NCBI GenBank assembly: GCA_958418815.1
Contig: CATZGB010000012.1
Location: 10,890-74,889 of the forward strand
DNA: 64,000 bases
Source: an uncultured Bacteroidales bacterium
GTDB taxonomy: Bacteria > Bacteroidota > Bacteroidia > Bacteroidales > Muribaculaceae
Direction of reading: 5' to 3'
Shown in pieces: positions 1 through 8,845 of this stretch; position 1 is the stretch's first letter; the number at the start of each line of letters is the position of its first letter. A program made the position numbers and the translations under genes. The notes below the pieces were generated by a model. It was not told the origin of the DNA and made no database searches. It saw only the letters and a program-made list of their open reading frames with translations.

Positions 1-786
1 GGCCACGGTCTGGGCGATCTCACACTCGTGGTGGGGGAATTTCAGGTCGATGCCGCCGCCATGGATGTCAAACTCCTGGCCGAGGTATTTCTCGCTCATC
101 GTGGAGCATTCCAGGTGCCAGCCGGGGAAACCGTCGCTCCAGGGGGATGGCCAGCGCATGATATGCTCGGGCGAGGCCTTTTTCCAGAGGGCGAAGTCGG
201 CGGGGTGGCGCTTCTCGGCCTGGCCGTCGAGGGCGCGGGTCTCGCTGAGCAGCTCCTCCACGTTGCGTCCCGAGAGCTTGCCGTAATGATATTTGGCGTT
301 GTAGGCCGGCACATCGAAGTAGACCGACCCGTTGCTCTCGTAGGCCAGCCCGGCGTCGAGTATCTTCTTGACATACTCGATCTGCTCGATGATATGGCCC
401 GAGGCGTGGGGCTCGATCGAGGGGGGAAGCACGTTGAGCCGCTCCATGGCCTTGTGGTAGCGGTTGAGATAGTGTTGCACAACCTCCATCGGCTCCAGCT
501 GTTCGAGGCGGGCCTTCTTGGCGATTTTGTCCTCACCCTCGTCGGCGTCATGCTCGAGATGGCCCACGTCAGTGATGTTGCGGACATAGCGGACCTTGTA
601 GCCGAGCCAACAGAGGTAGCGGTAAAGCACATCGAAGGTGATGGCCGGACGGGCATGGCCAAGATGGCCGTCGCCGTAGACAGTCGGGCCGCAGACATAC
701 ATGCCCACGCGCCCCTCGTGGATGGGACGGAAGAGTTCCTTGTTTCTCGAGAGTGAGTTGTAAATCAGGAGGTTGTTGGGTTTCAT
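1..786 (-). CDS. cysS: Cysteinyl-tRNA synthetase, 3' end cut off by window
   Basis: Charges tRNA-Cys with cysteine in the cytoplasm. The minus-strand frame is open from the ATG at 786 to the window edge and gives 262 residues, about half of the usual enzyme. It opens [17 protein letters not shown], followed by the zinc/active-site Cys in YVCGPTVY, the class I HIGH signature as GHLGHARP, the strand [10 protein letters not shown] and, near the cut, GWHLECSTM and [10 protein letters not shown], all characteristic of CysRS. The KMSKS loop and anticodon-binding part lie outside the window. No promoter is visible in the 74 bp upstream, which instead holds a strong hairpin (816-843), so expression may depend on readthrough from the DUF3467 gene. 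Confidence 0.97.
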   Translation of the reverse strand, partial: MKPNNLLIYNSLSRNKELFRPIHEGRVGMYVCGPTVYGDGHLGHARPAITFDVLYRYLCWLGYKVRYVRNITDVGHLEHDADEGEDKIAKKARLEQLEPMEVVQHYLNRYHKAMERLNVLPPSIEPHASGHIIEQIEYVKKILDAGLAYESNGSVYFDVPAYNAKYHYGKLSGRNVEELLSETRALDGQAEKRHPADFALWKKASPEHIMRWPSPWSDGFPGWHLECSTMSEKYLGQEFDIHGGGIDLKFPHHECEIAQTVA

Positions 787-815
787 CGTTGTCGGGGTTG
801 ATGCATTAAACCGAA

Positions 816-843
816 GGCCCGGGGCTACTGAAAGCCCCGGGCC
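816..843 (-). terminator. Perfect 11-bp hairpin between DUF3467 and cysS
   Basis: The arm GGCCCGGGGCT (816-826) and its exact complement (833-843) enclose a 6-nt loop. It lies 17 bp past the DUF3467 stop and about 30 bp before the cysS start, both on the minus strand. There is no long T tract, so it may terminate weakly or act as an attenuator. Confidence 0.7.
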
Positions 844-860
844 GCCGGCATCAATGGGTT

Positions 861-1163
861 TTACGCCTGGAAGGGGTTGGCATTGTTGTTGCCCTGGGCA
901 ACCTTGCGCTCGATTTCGCCGAAGGTGTTCTCATACTTCTGGATGTTGTCGCGCAGGGCGAAGAGAAGGTTCTTGGCGTTCTCAGGGTTCATGATCACGC
1001 GGGTGTTGACGCGGGCCTGGGGCATGTTGGGGGAAACGGCGATGAAGTCGATGAAGAATTCGCCGGGGGTGTGGGCGATGACGGCCAGGTTTGCGTAGTG
1101 GCCGCCGGCGATTTCGGGGGTGAGCTCGATCTTGATTTCCTGCTGTTTGTTGTTTTCTGCCAT
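861..1163 (-). CDS. DUF3467 family protein
   Basis: A small cytoplasmic protein of 100 residues. The start [14 protein letters not shown] at 1163 is preferred over an upstream in-frame ATG at 1229, because a promoter -7 box (1218-1225) overlaps that upstream stretch. The sequence has the family pattern: an N-terminal strand, [41 protein letters not shown] and a short polar C-terminus (NNNANPFQA). The molecular function of DUF3467 is not established. The gene sits alone between the SGNH gene and cysS with its own promoter and a hairpin after its stop. Confidence 0.9.
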   Translation of the reverse strand: MAENNKQQEIKIELTPEIAGGHYANLAVIAHTPGEFFIDFIAVSPNMPQARVNTRVIMNPENAKNLLFALRDNIQKYENTFGEIERKVAQGNNNANPFQA

Positions 1164-1217
1164 GACAGTATAAGTTATGATTGTTAATGAATAATTTTCG
1201 ATGTCTCGTGTATGGCA

Positions 1218-1248
1218 CAAAGTTAGCAAATATTATGCCAACCTGCAA
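1218..1248 (-). promoter_or_regulatory. Bacteroidetes promoter for DUF3467
   Basis: On the minus strand TTGC (1245-1248), 19 nt, TAACTTTG (1218-1225). This is close to the TTTG-N19-TAnnTTTG consensus. The expected start of transcription is about 45 nt upstream of the ATG at 1163. Confidence 0.7.
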
Positions 1249-1312
1249 CCTCCTCAACTTTTTTTAATATCCCTTGTCAGACATTGGCAGAAAACGCATC
1301 ACACCCACCTTA

Positions 1313-2254
1313 TTAACCGGCATTTGCCGTGTCAGGCAGCTCCCCGCCCCGGATGATGCGGCGCAGCCTGGGGGCCACCCTGCGGGAATATGCCGACGCG
1401 CCTTTGCCGTTGAGATGCACATTGTCATAGAAAAGCTCGGGATGCTCCAGGAACCAGGGGTCGGAGGTGTCATCTATGACATCAAAACCGATTTCGCGCC
1501 CCATCTCCCTGACCCTGTCACTGACAGGGGTAACGTTGGCAGGCAGGTAGTAGCGCGGCGGGAAGAGGGCTATCAGCCTGATCCCCTCGCGGCGACACCG
1601 CTGCGCCAACCGCCTCAGCTCCTCCATCTGCGACTCATTGCCGGGGATGGTGTCAGTGGCCTCCATCAGTTCTGGCGGGAAAGGGGGTGAGGGTTTGGCG
1701 ATGAAACCGTTCTCACCGGGGGTGTTCGGGGTCACGATATGGTAGAGCAGCATTCTCCACCATATGGAGTTGAAACGGTAAAAGGATGATTTCAGGAAAT
1801 ATTTCTGATAGGGGGAAACTGACTCCAGGCAGGAGTCGACGCTGTGGTACCCCATCCCGTAATAAGGGCTGAGGATATTGTATCGGGGGCCCACCCCGTC
1901 ATGATCCATCAGGCCGCCGTAAAGCCCGAGGATCACCACCTTGGGCCTGTGGCGCATCAGCAGGCAGTCGAGCAGAGAATGGAAAAACGCCATCTGCTGG
2001 CCGTTGGAGGCGGCGTTGTAGACGGTCATCCCGAGGGAATCGTCAAGCACCGACGGCATCAGGCTGTTGAGCATCACGCTGTTGCCCAGGATGATGACAT
2101 CCTGGTCGGCATCCTTTATGGTGTAGTCGACCGACGCGCAGTCGCCTGGGAGACGGTGGGTCTGGAGGTATCGTTTCGAGGCATATCCGGCAAACAGGTC
2201 TGCAACGACCACCACAATCACCACTCCAAACAGATATACAAGCAGTCTCTTCAT
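1313..2254 (-). CDS. SGNH-fold esterase/acyltransferase partner of MBOAT
   Basis: Protein of 313 residues with one N-terminal membrane segment (about 4-22) and a periplasmic SGNH-like domain. The catalytic serine motif is GNSV (S59), and the Asp/His pair is in DNVHLNGKG (D277, H280). The stop of the MBOAT gene and this start are 5 bp apart, so the two are co-transcribed. In AlgI/AlgX/AlgJ-type systems a membrane MBOAT passes an acyl group to a periplasmic SGNH protein that acetylates a polysaccharide; that role is inferred here. The glycan substrate cannot be read from the sequence, but an exopolysaccharide operon lies just downstream. Confidence 0.8.
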   Translation of the reverse strand: MKRLLVYLFGVVIVVVVADLFAGYASKRYLQTHRLPGDCASVDYTIKDADQDVIILGNSVMLNSLMPSVLDDSLGMTVYNAASNGQQMAFFHSLLDCLLMRHRPKVVILGLYGGLMDHDGVGPRYNILSPYYGMGYHSVDSCLESVSPYQKYFLKSSFYRFNSIWWRMLLYHIVTPNTPGENGFIAKPSPPFPPELMEATDTIPGNESQMEELRRLAQRCRREGIRLIALFPPRYYLPANVTPVSDRVREMGREIGFDVIDDTSDPWFLEHPELFYDNVHLNGKGASAYSRRVAPRLRRIIRGGELPDTANAG

Positions 2255-2259
2255 CGCAA

Positions 2260-3681
2260 TCAGAACTGGAAGTAAATGAACTGGCCTCCGTCGAAACGCC
2301 CGCAGAGGAGAATCACAATCACAAGCATGGCGGTATAGAGGATGTCACGCACCACCGACGGGCCGCTCAGGTAAGGCACATTCCATTTGTATTCCACCCA
2401 CATCTCCCGCAACATCAGGCATCCGATCAGCAGGAAAGAGAGCAACAGGGTCGGCACCCCCTCGCCTGTGTAGAGCATCCCGGGATGGGTGAACATCTTG
2501 GTGAAAGCCAGCCATGCGTCAGACAATGAATTGGCCCGGAAAAACACCCACCCGGCCATCACCATCAGGAAGACAAAAAGGATGTTGATTATCCGCGTCA
2601 ATGGGCCCTCCTTGAAGTCAAGCCATCTGACATGGCGTTTGAGATTGTTGCCGACAAGCATCAGCCCATGGAAGCCGCCCCACATGACAAAGGTCCAGCT
2701 GGCCCCGTGCCACAGGCCGCTGACAAGCATCGTGGCCATGGTATTGGCGGTCTGACGACGGCGCGAACAGCGGTTTCCACCCAGCGAGATATACACATAG
2801 TCGGTGAACCATGAACTGAGCGATATGTGCCATCTCCTCCAGAAATCCTTGAATGACCCTGCCAGGTAAGGCTGGCGGAAATTCTGCATCAGGTCGAACC
2901 CCATGCATCTGGCCGCCCCGATGGCAATCAGGGAGTAGCCTCCGAAGTCACAGAGTATCTGGAATGTGAAGAAAAAGGTGGCGAGCCACACACTCGGCCC
3001 CGTGTGGTAAGGGAGGTTGTTGTAGACCGCGTCGACATATCCCGAGACGCTGTCGGCTATGCAAAGTTTCATGAAATAGCCAAACATCATCATCTTCAGC
3101 CCCTCGATTATCTTCAGCCCGTCGAACCTGTGGACATAGCCAAACTGGGGAAGCAGGTTGGATGAACGCTCGATAGGGCCGGCCACAAGCTGCGGAAAGA
3201 AGGAGACAAACAAGGCGTAGCGTCCGAGGCTGCGGGCCGGCTCAACCGTGCCCCGCCATACATCGACGATATAACCTACCGCCTGGAATGTGTAGAATGA
3301 GATGCCCACCGGCAGAAGGAGCGAGAAATGCGGCACCTCCATCCTCACGCCAAGCATGTCGAGCAGGGAGAACACCTCCCCGGTGATGAAATTGAAGTAC
3401 TTGAACAGGAAGAGTATCGCGAGGTTGGCACCGATGCAAGACCAGAGCCATAGCCGCCTGCGTCTGCGGCATGCCTGCGGCGTGCGGGCTATCAGAAGAG
3501 ACGCGCCCCATGTGGTGACAGTGGAGAAAAGGATGAGCAACGCGTAGACCGGCTCCCAGTTCATATAGAAATAGTAGCTCGCCACCAGAAGCATACCGTT
3601 GCGCAGGCGCGGGTTGAGCAACCAGTACAGGCTGACAACTATCGGGAAAAACAGAAGGAACTGCAATGAATTGAACAGCAT
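2260..3681 (-). CDS. MBOAT family membrane O-acyltransferase (AlgI-like)
   Basis: Protein of 473 residues with about ten hydrophobic segments. MBOAT hallmarks are FSFFPQLVAGPIER-type sequence around 159-172, the block WRRWHISLSSWFTDY (281-295) and the active-site histidine in SGLWHGASW (H325). It would move acetyl or another acyl group across the inner membrane to the SGNH protein encoded 5 bp downstream. Transcription starts from a recognisable promoter at 3750-3780. It is most similar in layout to alginate or cell-surface polysaccharide acetylation pairs. Substrate unknown. Confidence 0.92.
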   Translation of the reverse strand: MLFNSLQFLLFFPIVVSLYWLLNPRLRNGMLLVASYYFYMNWEPVYALLILFSTVTTWGASLLIARTPQACRRRRRLWLWSCIGANLAILFLFKYFNFITGEVFSLLDMLGVRMEVPHFSLLLPVGISFYTFQAVGYIVDVWRGTVEPARSLGRYALFVSFFPQLVAGPIERSSNLLPQFGYVHRFDGLKIIEGLKMMMFGYFMKLCIADSVSGYVDAVYNNLPYHTGPSVWLATFFFTFQILCDFGGYSLIAIGAARCMGFDLMQNFRQPYLAGSFKDFWRRWHISLSSWFTDYVYISLGGNRCSRRRQTANTMATMLVSGLWHGASWTFVMWGGFHGLMLVGNNLKRHVRWLDFKEGPLTRIINILFVFLMVMAGWVFFRANSLSDAWLAFTKMFTHPGMLYTGEGVPTLLLSFLLIGCLMLREMWVEYKWNVPYLSGPSVVRDILYTAMLVIVILLCGRFDGGQFIYFQF

Positions 3682-3749
3682 CTCATAAAGGGCTTTGTGG
3701 ATAAGCAGCCCCGGTCACGGCGGCTCTCACCGGTTTTGTTTAAGAGACA

Positions 3750-3780
3750 CAAAATTAGCAAATAATCCACCAATCTGCAA
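3750..3780 (-). promoter_or_regulatory. Promoter of the MBOAT-SGNH operon
   Basis: Minus strand: TTGC (3777-3780), 19 nt, TAATTTTG (3750-3757). The block shares the flanking text gaggttgcag and tttgctaa with the DUF3467 promoter at 1218-1248. Confidence 0.75.
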
Positions 3781-3815
3781 CCTCGCCCCCCTTTTTTGGA
3801 CTTACCTGCGGCTCT

Positions 3816-3850
3816 TTTGGGTGAAGGTAGGATGTTTTTCCGTATATTTG
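3816..3850 (+). promoter_or_regulatory. Probable promoter of the acyltransferase-3 gene
   Basis: TATATTTG (3843-3850) is a perfect -7 match. The nearest TTTG (3816-3819) is 23 nt away, slightly longer than the consensus spacing. It would give a leader of about 23 nt before the ATG at 3880. Confidence 0.5.
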
Positions 3851-3879
3851 CAGACATATCCACTCAAACCGTCCTGACA

Positions 3880-4893
3880 ATGGCAAAAGAACGCGACCTG
3901 ACATTCGACGCGCTGAAGATTTTCGCGATATTCCTCGTCCTCTGGGGCCACTGCATCCTGCATCTGACATCACGCGAGGCAGCCGACGACGCCCTCTTCA
4001 GGGTGATATACTCCTTCCACATGCCGCTGTTCATGACGATGGCCGGATATTTTTCCGCCTCGGCGCTCGGGATGACATTCCGAGAGCTGCTGGTGGCCAA
4101 GGGGCGGCAGCTGATACTCCCCTCGGTGGTGGTCGGCAGTGTCTACATCCTTGACGGACTCGCGTTCGGAGAGCTGTCTGATGGGGTGAGGAGCTTCATC
4201 GGCATGCCATGGTTCCTGAAATGCACCTTCCTCTGCTTCGTGTTGTATTACCTCTGCGGGCGGGTGTTCAGGTCGCCGGTGTTGGCGGCCCTGGCGGGTG
4301 TGGCCATCTCGCTGGCCATTGGCCGGTTCAATTTCATGTGGATGTATCCCTGTTTCCTCTTCGGGGTCCTGGTCAGGAACAACATCAGGTGGATAAAGGA
4401 TAATGCCGGGATGCTGGCCCTGCTGTCGGGGCTGCTCTTCGGGGCGATGCTACTCTATTGGGACGCAGGGTTCTGGATAACGCGCGACAAAGTCGCCGCC
4501 ATCAGGTCGCTGCCCGACACCACCCTGTTGCGCGGGTGGCTTTACTGGTACTCCTACAAAATCACAATCGGATTCGCCGGCACGGTGTTTTTCATTTCCC
4601 TGTTTGAATACCTGTCAGAGAGGCTCAGCCCCACCACATTGGGGCGGCGGGTATGCGGCTGGGGCCAGCAGACCCTGGGCATCTACCTTTACCAGACGGT
4701 GATCATCGAGATTGTCATGACCCGCTGGGTGAAAATCGACTCGGTATCCCCGGCGGTTTTTGACTTCATCATAGCCCCGGCGGTGTCGCTCGGCGTGCTG
4801 CTGCTCTGCCTGTGGCTGATAAACCTTACACGGAGGTCGCACGTGGCCTCGACGCTGCTGCTCGGGGTGCCCTGGAAGCGCGCCGCGAAGTAA
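3880..4893 (+). CDS. Acyltransferase family 3 (OafA-like) membrane protein
   Basis: Protein of 337 residues. The start MAKERDLTFDALKIFA fits the promoter at 3843-3850; an in-frame ATG at 3796 would lie upstream of it. The family signature is an N-terminal helix with the conserved histidine in LWGHCI (H24), followed by MPLFMTMAGYF and about ten membrane segments. Proteins of this type O-acetylate surface sugars. It is transcribed toward the GT4 gene and their stop codons are 3 bp apart, with no terminator between them. Together with the MBOAT/SGNH pair it suggests an acetylated polysaccharide. Substrate unknown. Confidence 0.88.
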   Translation: MAKERDLTFDALKIFAIFLVLWGHCILHLTSREAADDALFRVIYSFHMPLFMTMAGYFSASALGMTFRELLVAKGRQLILPSVVVGSVYILDGLAFGELSDGVRSFIGMPWFLKCTFLCFVLYYLCGRVFRSPVLAALAGVAISLAIGRFNFMWMYPCFLFGVLVRNNIRWIKDNAGMLALLSGLLFGAMLLYWDAGFWITRDKVAAIRSLPDTTLLRGWLYWYSYKITIGFAGTVFFISLFEYLSERLSPTTLGRRVCGWGQQTLGIYLYQTVIIEIVMTRWVKIDSVSPAVFDFIIAPAVSLGVLLLCLWLINLTRRSHVASTLLLGVPWKRAAK

Positions 4894-4896
4894 GGG

Positions 4897-5949
4897 TCAT
4901 CTTCCGGATATGATGGCGCATGTGTCGCTGATGGCGGTCTGGCGGAAACGTTCACGCGTCATGAATGTTTCGACAGTGGCCAGCGCCCCCTCTGAGAGCT
5001 TGCGGCGCAGGCCGCGGTCGGCGACCACCCGGCCTATCGCGTCGGCCATCGCCGCGTCGTCACCGTCAGGCACCAGAAGGCCGTTGACCCCGTCCTTGAC
5101 CGTGTAGGGCATGGCGGAGTTGTCGAAGCACACCACCGGCAGCCCGTTGACCATCGACTCGCATATCACCATGCCGTAGCCCTCGAGGCGCGACGGGAAG
5201 GTGAAGATGTCGGCCTGGGAGATGATACGCTGCAGTTCGTCGTCACTGACAAAACCGGTGAACCTGACATCAAGCCCCTCCTCGGCAATCTTGCGGTCGA
5301 GCAACTCGTGGTAGTCGGGCTTGACGGTCTTCCCGACGATGGTCAGACGGCAACCGACACCGCGTTTCTTTAGAATCGACATCGCCCCGAGGAGATGAAT
5401 CAACCCCTTGCGAGGCTCTATCGTGCCGATATACAGCAGGTTGCCCGCCACCGGGGCAGCCGGGAGCTGTGACGGGTGAGGCTCGAAAGGAATCTGCCAG
5501 TAATGTATCTCCTTGCGTGGAAACATGCCGCGGCAGAGGCCGTTGATATACGGGCTGGGGACAATGACGGCCGTAGTGCCGTTGAGGAATCCCACCTCAA
5601 GCCAGCGGTAGTAGGTGTGTCGCGCGCCGGTCATCCCGTGGAAGAGGAAATGATGGTGTATTATCCCGGTCTTTACCCCCATGGATTTCAGCAGCCATAT
5701 CAGCGGCAGGAAGTTGAAGCAGTGGGCACTGTTGAACAGCACCAGGTCATAGCGTCTCAGCCTCCGGACAAGCATGAGGTTTCTCAGCGGGGAGAGATAC
5801 TTGCGCAGCCGCCCCTTGTCGTTGTTGAGCCACACACGCTCCACCTCCATCCCGGGATGCCCTTTGTAATCCCGGTAGAGCATATCCTCATATTTCTCGC
5901 CCCCGGTGACAATCTCACCCCCGTGGCTGTACAGAAAAAGTATCTTCAT
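4897..5949 (-). CDS. GT4-type glycosyltransferase
   Basis: Protein of 350 residues starting MKILFLYSHGGEIVTGGE at 5949; longer readings overlap the upstream ATPase gene. GT-B fold features: N-terminal GGEK loop, the C-lobe start NLLYIGTIEPRKG, and the nucleotide-sugar block FTFPSRLEGYGMVICESMVNGLPVV with its spaced glutamates, followed by NGLLVPDGD. It probably adds one sugar of the exopolysaccharide repeat on the cytoplasmic face. It is the last gene of the minus-strand cluster and follows the AAA ATPase by 16 bp. Donor and acceptor unknown. Confidence 0.9.
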   Translation of the reverse strand: MKILFLYSHGGEIVTGGEKYEDMLYRDYKGHPGMEVERVWLNNDKGRLRKYLSPLRNLMLVRRLRRYDLVLFNSAHCFNFLPLIWLLKSMGVKTGIIHHHFLFHGMTGARHTYYRWLEVGFLNGTTAVIVPSPYINGLCRGMFPRKEIHYWQIPFEPHPSQLPAAPVAGNLLYIGTIEPRKGLIHLLGAMSILKKRGVGCRLTIVGKTVKPDYHELLDRKIAEEGLDVRFTGFVSDDELQRIISQADIFTFPSRLEGYGMVICESMVNGLPVVCFDNSAMPYTVKDGVNGLLVPDGDDAAMADAIGRVVADRGLRRKLSEGALATVETFMTRERFRQTAISDTCAIISGR

Positions 5950-5965
5950 AATTCTTGCCGTCTGC

Positions 5966-7141
5966 TTAGTAGTTAAGTCCGAACTGCCACAGGGGGACAA
6001 ACTCGTGGTATCCATATTCGATGTCATCGCGGACAACGATGCCTTTCTCTGCTCCCGCGAGCTGTTTCTTCCCCTTCTTGGCTCCTCCGACCTCAAATGT
6101 TATGTCGCCGATGCGGAAATCCGAAATTCGGGATGAGACCACGTCGTTTGACACCCTCATCTGGTTGAAGAAGAATGTCTCCCTTAGGTTGCCTTTGTTG
6201 GGCTGGTCACCTGCCAGGACATTCATGAGGTTAGGGTTGTCGACATATACCTTTTCCACTTTGCCCAGGCCCCTTATCCCGCCAGTGTCATCGCGCAACT
6301 GGCCGATCATCCCGGCCTGTTCGAGATACAGCATATAGTCTGGCACATCGTTTTTGCTGACTTTCAGCTCTGTGGCCAGATTGATGAAACTCGGTTTGAA
6401 CGGAGCCATTTTTGAGATGATGTCGAGCATTTTCCGCAATTTGCGGGCGGTCGACACATTCATCCCGGCAAACTGGGGAATATCCACCTCCATTGTCTGG
6501 GCAATGACCTGCTGCAGGCGTATGTCATATCCGGGCAAGGTGCAAAACGGGTAATAACCTCTCGACAGGTATTCCCTGAACAGCGGCAAGGGATGGATGT
6601 CGGCAGGCAGTGACACCTTGTGGGAGAGTATCTCGTCGAGCGAATAGACCGGGAGGTCAATATCTTTGAAAAGCTTGAGATATTCCCTGAGCGACAGCCC
6701 CTGCATCTCGAATATCAGCACACGGCGGCTGAGGTCGGCGCTCCCCTTTTTTATGTCAAGGATCGAGCTTCCGGTGAATATCACATTCAGTCCGGCGTGG
6801 CTGTCATAAATCTGTTTCAGTTCCCTCGACCATCCCTGGTATTTGTGGATTTCATCTATGACAAGATAGCGGCCACCCTCCTTGACAAACTCATCTGCCA
6901 GGTCGGTCAGTGTCGACGATGAGAAATAAGTGTGGTCGGCCGACACGTAAAGCCAGTCCTGGCGGTCGGGATGACTGAGGATGTATTGCTTGACCATAGT
7001 GGATTTGCCTACTCCGCGAGGTCCTATTATGCCAATCATCCTGTCCTCCCAGATGACGCGGTCATACATGTAACGATGAAACTCAAGGGGAGTGCGCCTG
7101 AGTTCCTCCTCCATAAACCGAATGAGGCGGATATCAATCAT
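5966..7141 (-). CDS. AAA ATPase with DUF4143-type C-terminus
   Basis: Protein of 391 residues. Walker A GPRGVGKST (40-48), Walker B RYLVIDEIH (DE at 96-97), a sensor-like FTGSS, a winged-helix-like middle, and a C-terminal region with GDITFEVGGAKKGKKQ resembling the PD-(D/E)xK-like core seen in this ATPase family. Known relatives are widespread and poorly characterised. It interrupts an otherwise consistent polysaccharide cluster between the flippase and the GT4 gene, and by eye its codons are richer in A/T than its neighbours, suggesting a later arrival. A nested palindrome lies just upstream (7219-7268). No role in polysaccharide synthesis is evident. Confidence 0.88.
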   Translation of the reverse strand: MIDIRLIRFMEEELRRTPLEFHRYMYDRVIWEDRMIGIIGPRGVGKSTMVKQYILSHPDRQDWLYVSADHTYFSSSTLTDLADEFVKEGGRYLVIDEIHKYQGWSRELKQIYDSHAGLNVIFTGSSILDIKKGSADLSRRVLIFEMQGLSLREYLKLFKDIDLPVYSLDEILSHKVSLPADIHPLPLFREYLSRGYYPFCTLPGYDIRLQQVIAQTMEVDIPQFAGMNVSTARKLRKMLDIISKMAPFKPSFINLATELKVSKNDVPDYMLYLEQAGMIGQLRDDTGGIRGLGKVEKVYVDNPNLMNVLAGDQPNKGNLRETFFFNQMRVSNDVVSSRISDFRIGDITFEVGGAKKGKKQLAGAEKGIVVRDDIEYGYHEFVPLWQFGLNY

Positions 7142-7218
7142 CTTTCATAGGATTTAAACGAGTTTGATTCGCAAATATACGGTTTTTCCCTGTAAAAAGG
7201 ATGGTTTGCGGGGAGAAT

Positions 7219-7268
7219 GTCACCTCAAAGGTGACGTTTTTGGCCAAATCTGTCACCTTTGAGGTGAC
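7219..7268. repeat. Nested palindrome between flippase and ATPase genes
   Basis: GTCACCTCAAAGGTGAC (7219-7235) and its exact reverse complement (7252-7268) are separated by 16 nt. Each 17-nt arm is itself a 7-bp hairpin around a 3-nt centre, so the site can fold as one long stem or as two small ones. It sits 10 bp after the flippase stop and about 80 bp before the ATPase start, both on the minus strand. It could be a terminator, an operator or a mobile-element end. Confidence 0.85.
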
Positions 7269-7277
7269 TTCGGGGCG

Positions 7278-8816
7278 TCAGAGGCCCAGCACCGGCAGTC
7301 TGGAGGCGAGTTTGTGGCGCAGACGGGCGCGGACATCGCCGTCGATGGCAAACATCCAGCTCAGCACGGCCATAAGGGTGGTGGAGATGGCTCCCATGGC
7401 CACCAGCCGCGGCAGATTGAACTCCCAACCTCTGGTGATGAGCCAGGTGGCGGTGAAGGCCGAGACGAGGATGAGCATCGGGGAGAGGATGCCGCGCCAC
7501 CAGAAGCGGCCGACCCTGAACGGGGGGAGCTGCACTTTCAATATGAGGGTGTCGACATAGACTATCATGAACACCATGACGAGATGGACGCAATAAATCA
7601 CCGGCGGATTGCCCGTCCACACCAGCAGGAGCCACATGACGGGCAGCTCCAGCAGGAACAGCGAGCCGGAGATGAAACTGATGCGTATCACCTTACCTGT
7701 GGCATGCACCCCGACGCCGATGACCGTGTGCATAAGCTCGCCGCAGACAGCCACCAGCGCCAGGCGGCAGAAGGCGGAGGTGTAACGTGGAGGTTCCACA
7801 AGCCACAGCTCAAGCAGGGAGTCCATACCTATTATCAGCGGGATGATGAGCAGCCCAAGCAGCAGCAGCGAGTAGCGGGCGCAGTTGTTGAGCAGCTTCA
7901 GCATATAGGGATAATCGGCTTTGGCGTATTGCTGGATGATCTGGGGGCGGAAAGCGGTGATAATCGACCCGGCGAAACTGTTGATGGTGGCCGAGACTGT
8001 GGCACACAGGCCGCCGGCGGCATTCAGCACCGTGCCCCCGAAGCGGTTGAGTATCACCAGCACCCCCTGGAAACGGGTGGTGAAGCAGAGGTTGCCGTAG
8101 ACATCCCAGGAGCAGAATTTCAGCAGGCCGCGCACAATCGCGGGGTCGTTGCAGCGCAGCGTCCAGCGGCATTCGGCGAAGTTGCGCCGCCCGTAAATGA
8201 TATACATCCCGGCGACTATGGCAGCCACCAGGAAGACCAGCGACGCGTAGACCGACAGGTTGTCGGTGGCGGCGACGAACTGCACCACCAGCACTATGGC
8301 GAGCTTGAGGAAGACATTTATCATCGCCACGAGGGCGTAATATCCCATGCGCTCATGGGCCATGATGGCGGCCACATACGGAATCTGGAAGATGGTCATG
8401 ACCGCCGCAAGGACTGAGAACTGGTAGGTCCAGTTGGCGGCGGCCATCCTCTCGGGGGCGATGACCAGTTGGTGGTTGACATACCACAGCCCCACGGTCT
8501 CGGCCAGCACGACCATCACAAGGGCGATGGCGGCATGGACGGTCAGAGCTGCGGAAAAGGTCTTGCGGAGCTTGACAGGGTCGCCCGCGCCGAGCTCGTA
8601 GCTGAGGAAACGCGACGTGGCCCCGCTCATGGTGCCGTTCAGGAAACCGAGTATGGTCACTATCCCGCCAACGACATTGTAAACACCATAGTCTGACACC
8701 CCGAGCACATCGAGTATGACCCTCGAGGTGTAGAGCGACACGAATATGGTGAGCATCATCCGCCCGTAGAGGTAGACGGTGTTGCGGGCTATCCGTTTGT
8801 CGTTTTCAGTAGGCAT
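7278..8816 (-). CDS. Polysaccharide flippase (Wzx/MOP superfamily)
   Basis: Integral membrane protein of 512 residues with 12 to 14 hydrophobic helices. The N-terminal RIARNTVYLYGRMMLTIFVSL, the stretch SRVILDVLGVSDYGVYNVVGG and FLNGTMSGATSRFLSYE are typical of Bacteroidetes lipopolysaccharide/polysaccharide biosynthesis flippases. It would move lipid-linked repeat units across the inner membrane for polymerisation by the Wzy-like protein encoded 29 bp upstream in the same direction. Cargo unknown. Confidence 0.9.
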   Translation of the reverse strand: MPTENDKRIARNTVYLYGRMMLTIFVSLYTSRVILDVLGVSDYGVYNVVGGIVTILGFLNGTMSGATSRFLSYELGAGDPVKLRKTFSAALTVHAAIALVMVVLAETVGLWYVNHQLVIAPERMAAANWTYQFSVLAAVMTIFQIPYVAAIMAHERMGYYALVAMINVFLKLAIVLVVQFVAATDNLSVYASLVFLVAAIVAGMYIIYGRRNFAECRWTLRCNDPAIVRGLLKFCSWDVYGNLCFTTRFQGVLVILNRFGGTVLNAAGGLCATVSATINSFAGSIITAFRPQIIQQYAKADYPYMLKLLNNCARYSLLLLGLLIIPLIIGMDSLLELWLVEPPRYTSAFCRLALVAVCGELMHTVIGVGVHATGKVIRISFISGSLFLLELPVMWLLLVWTGNPPVIYCVHLVMVFMIVYVDTLILKVQLPPFRVGRFWWRGILSPMLILVSAFTATWLITRGWEFNLPRLVAMGAISTTLMAVLSWMFAIDGDVRARLRHKLASRLPVLGL

Positions 8817-8845
8817 GGCAGGGATGAATGCAGGCGGTTGGCAGG

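Noticed and set aside
96..698. Minus-strand 200-codon frame in the first kilobase
   Set aside because: Ser/Arg/Pro-rich shadow of cysS, which runs through the same DNA in another frame with clear synthetase motifs.
7314..8417. Long plus-strand open frame (367 codons) opposite the flippase
   Set aside because: Its product is a His/Asp/Gln-rich mirror of the membrane protein and has no start or domain support; the minus-strand flippase explains the region.
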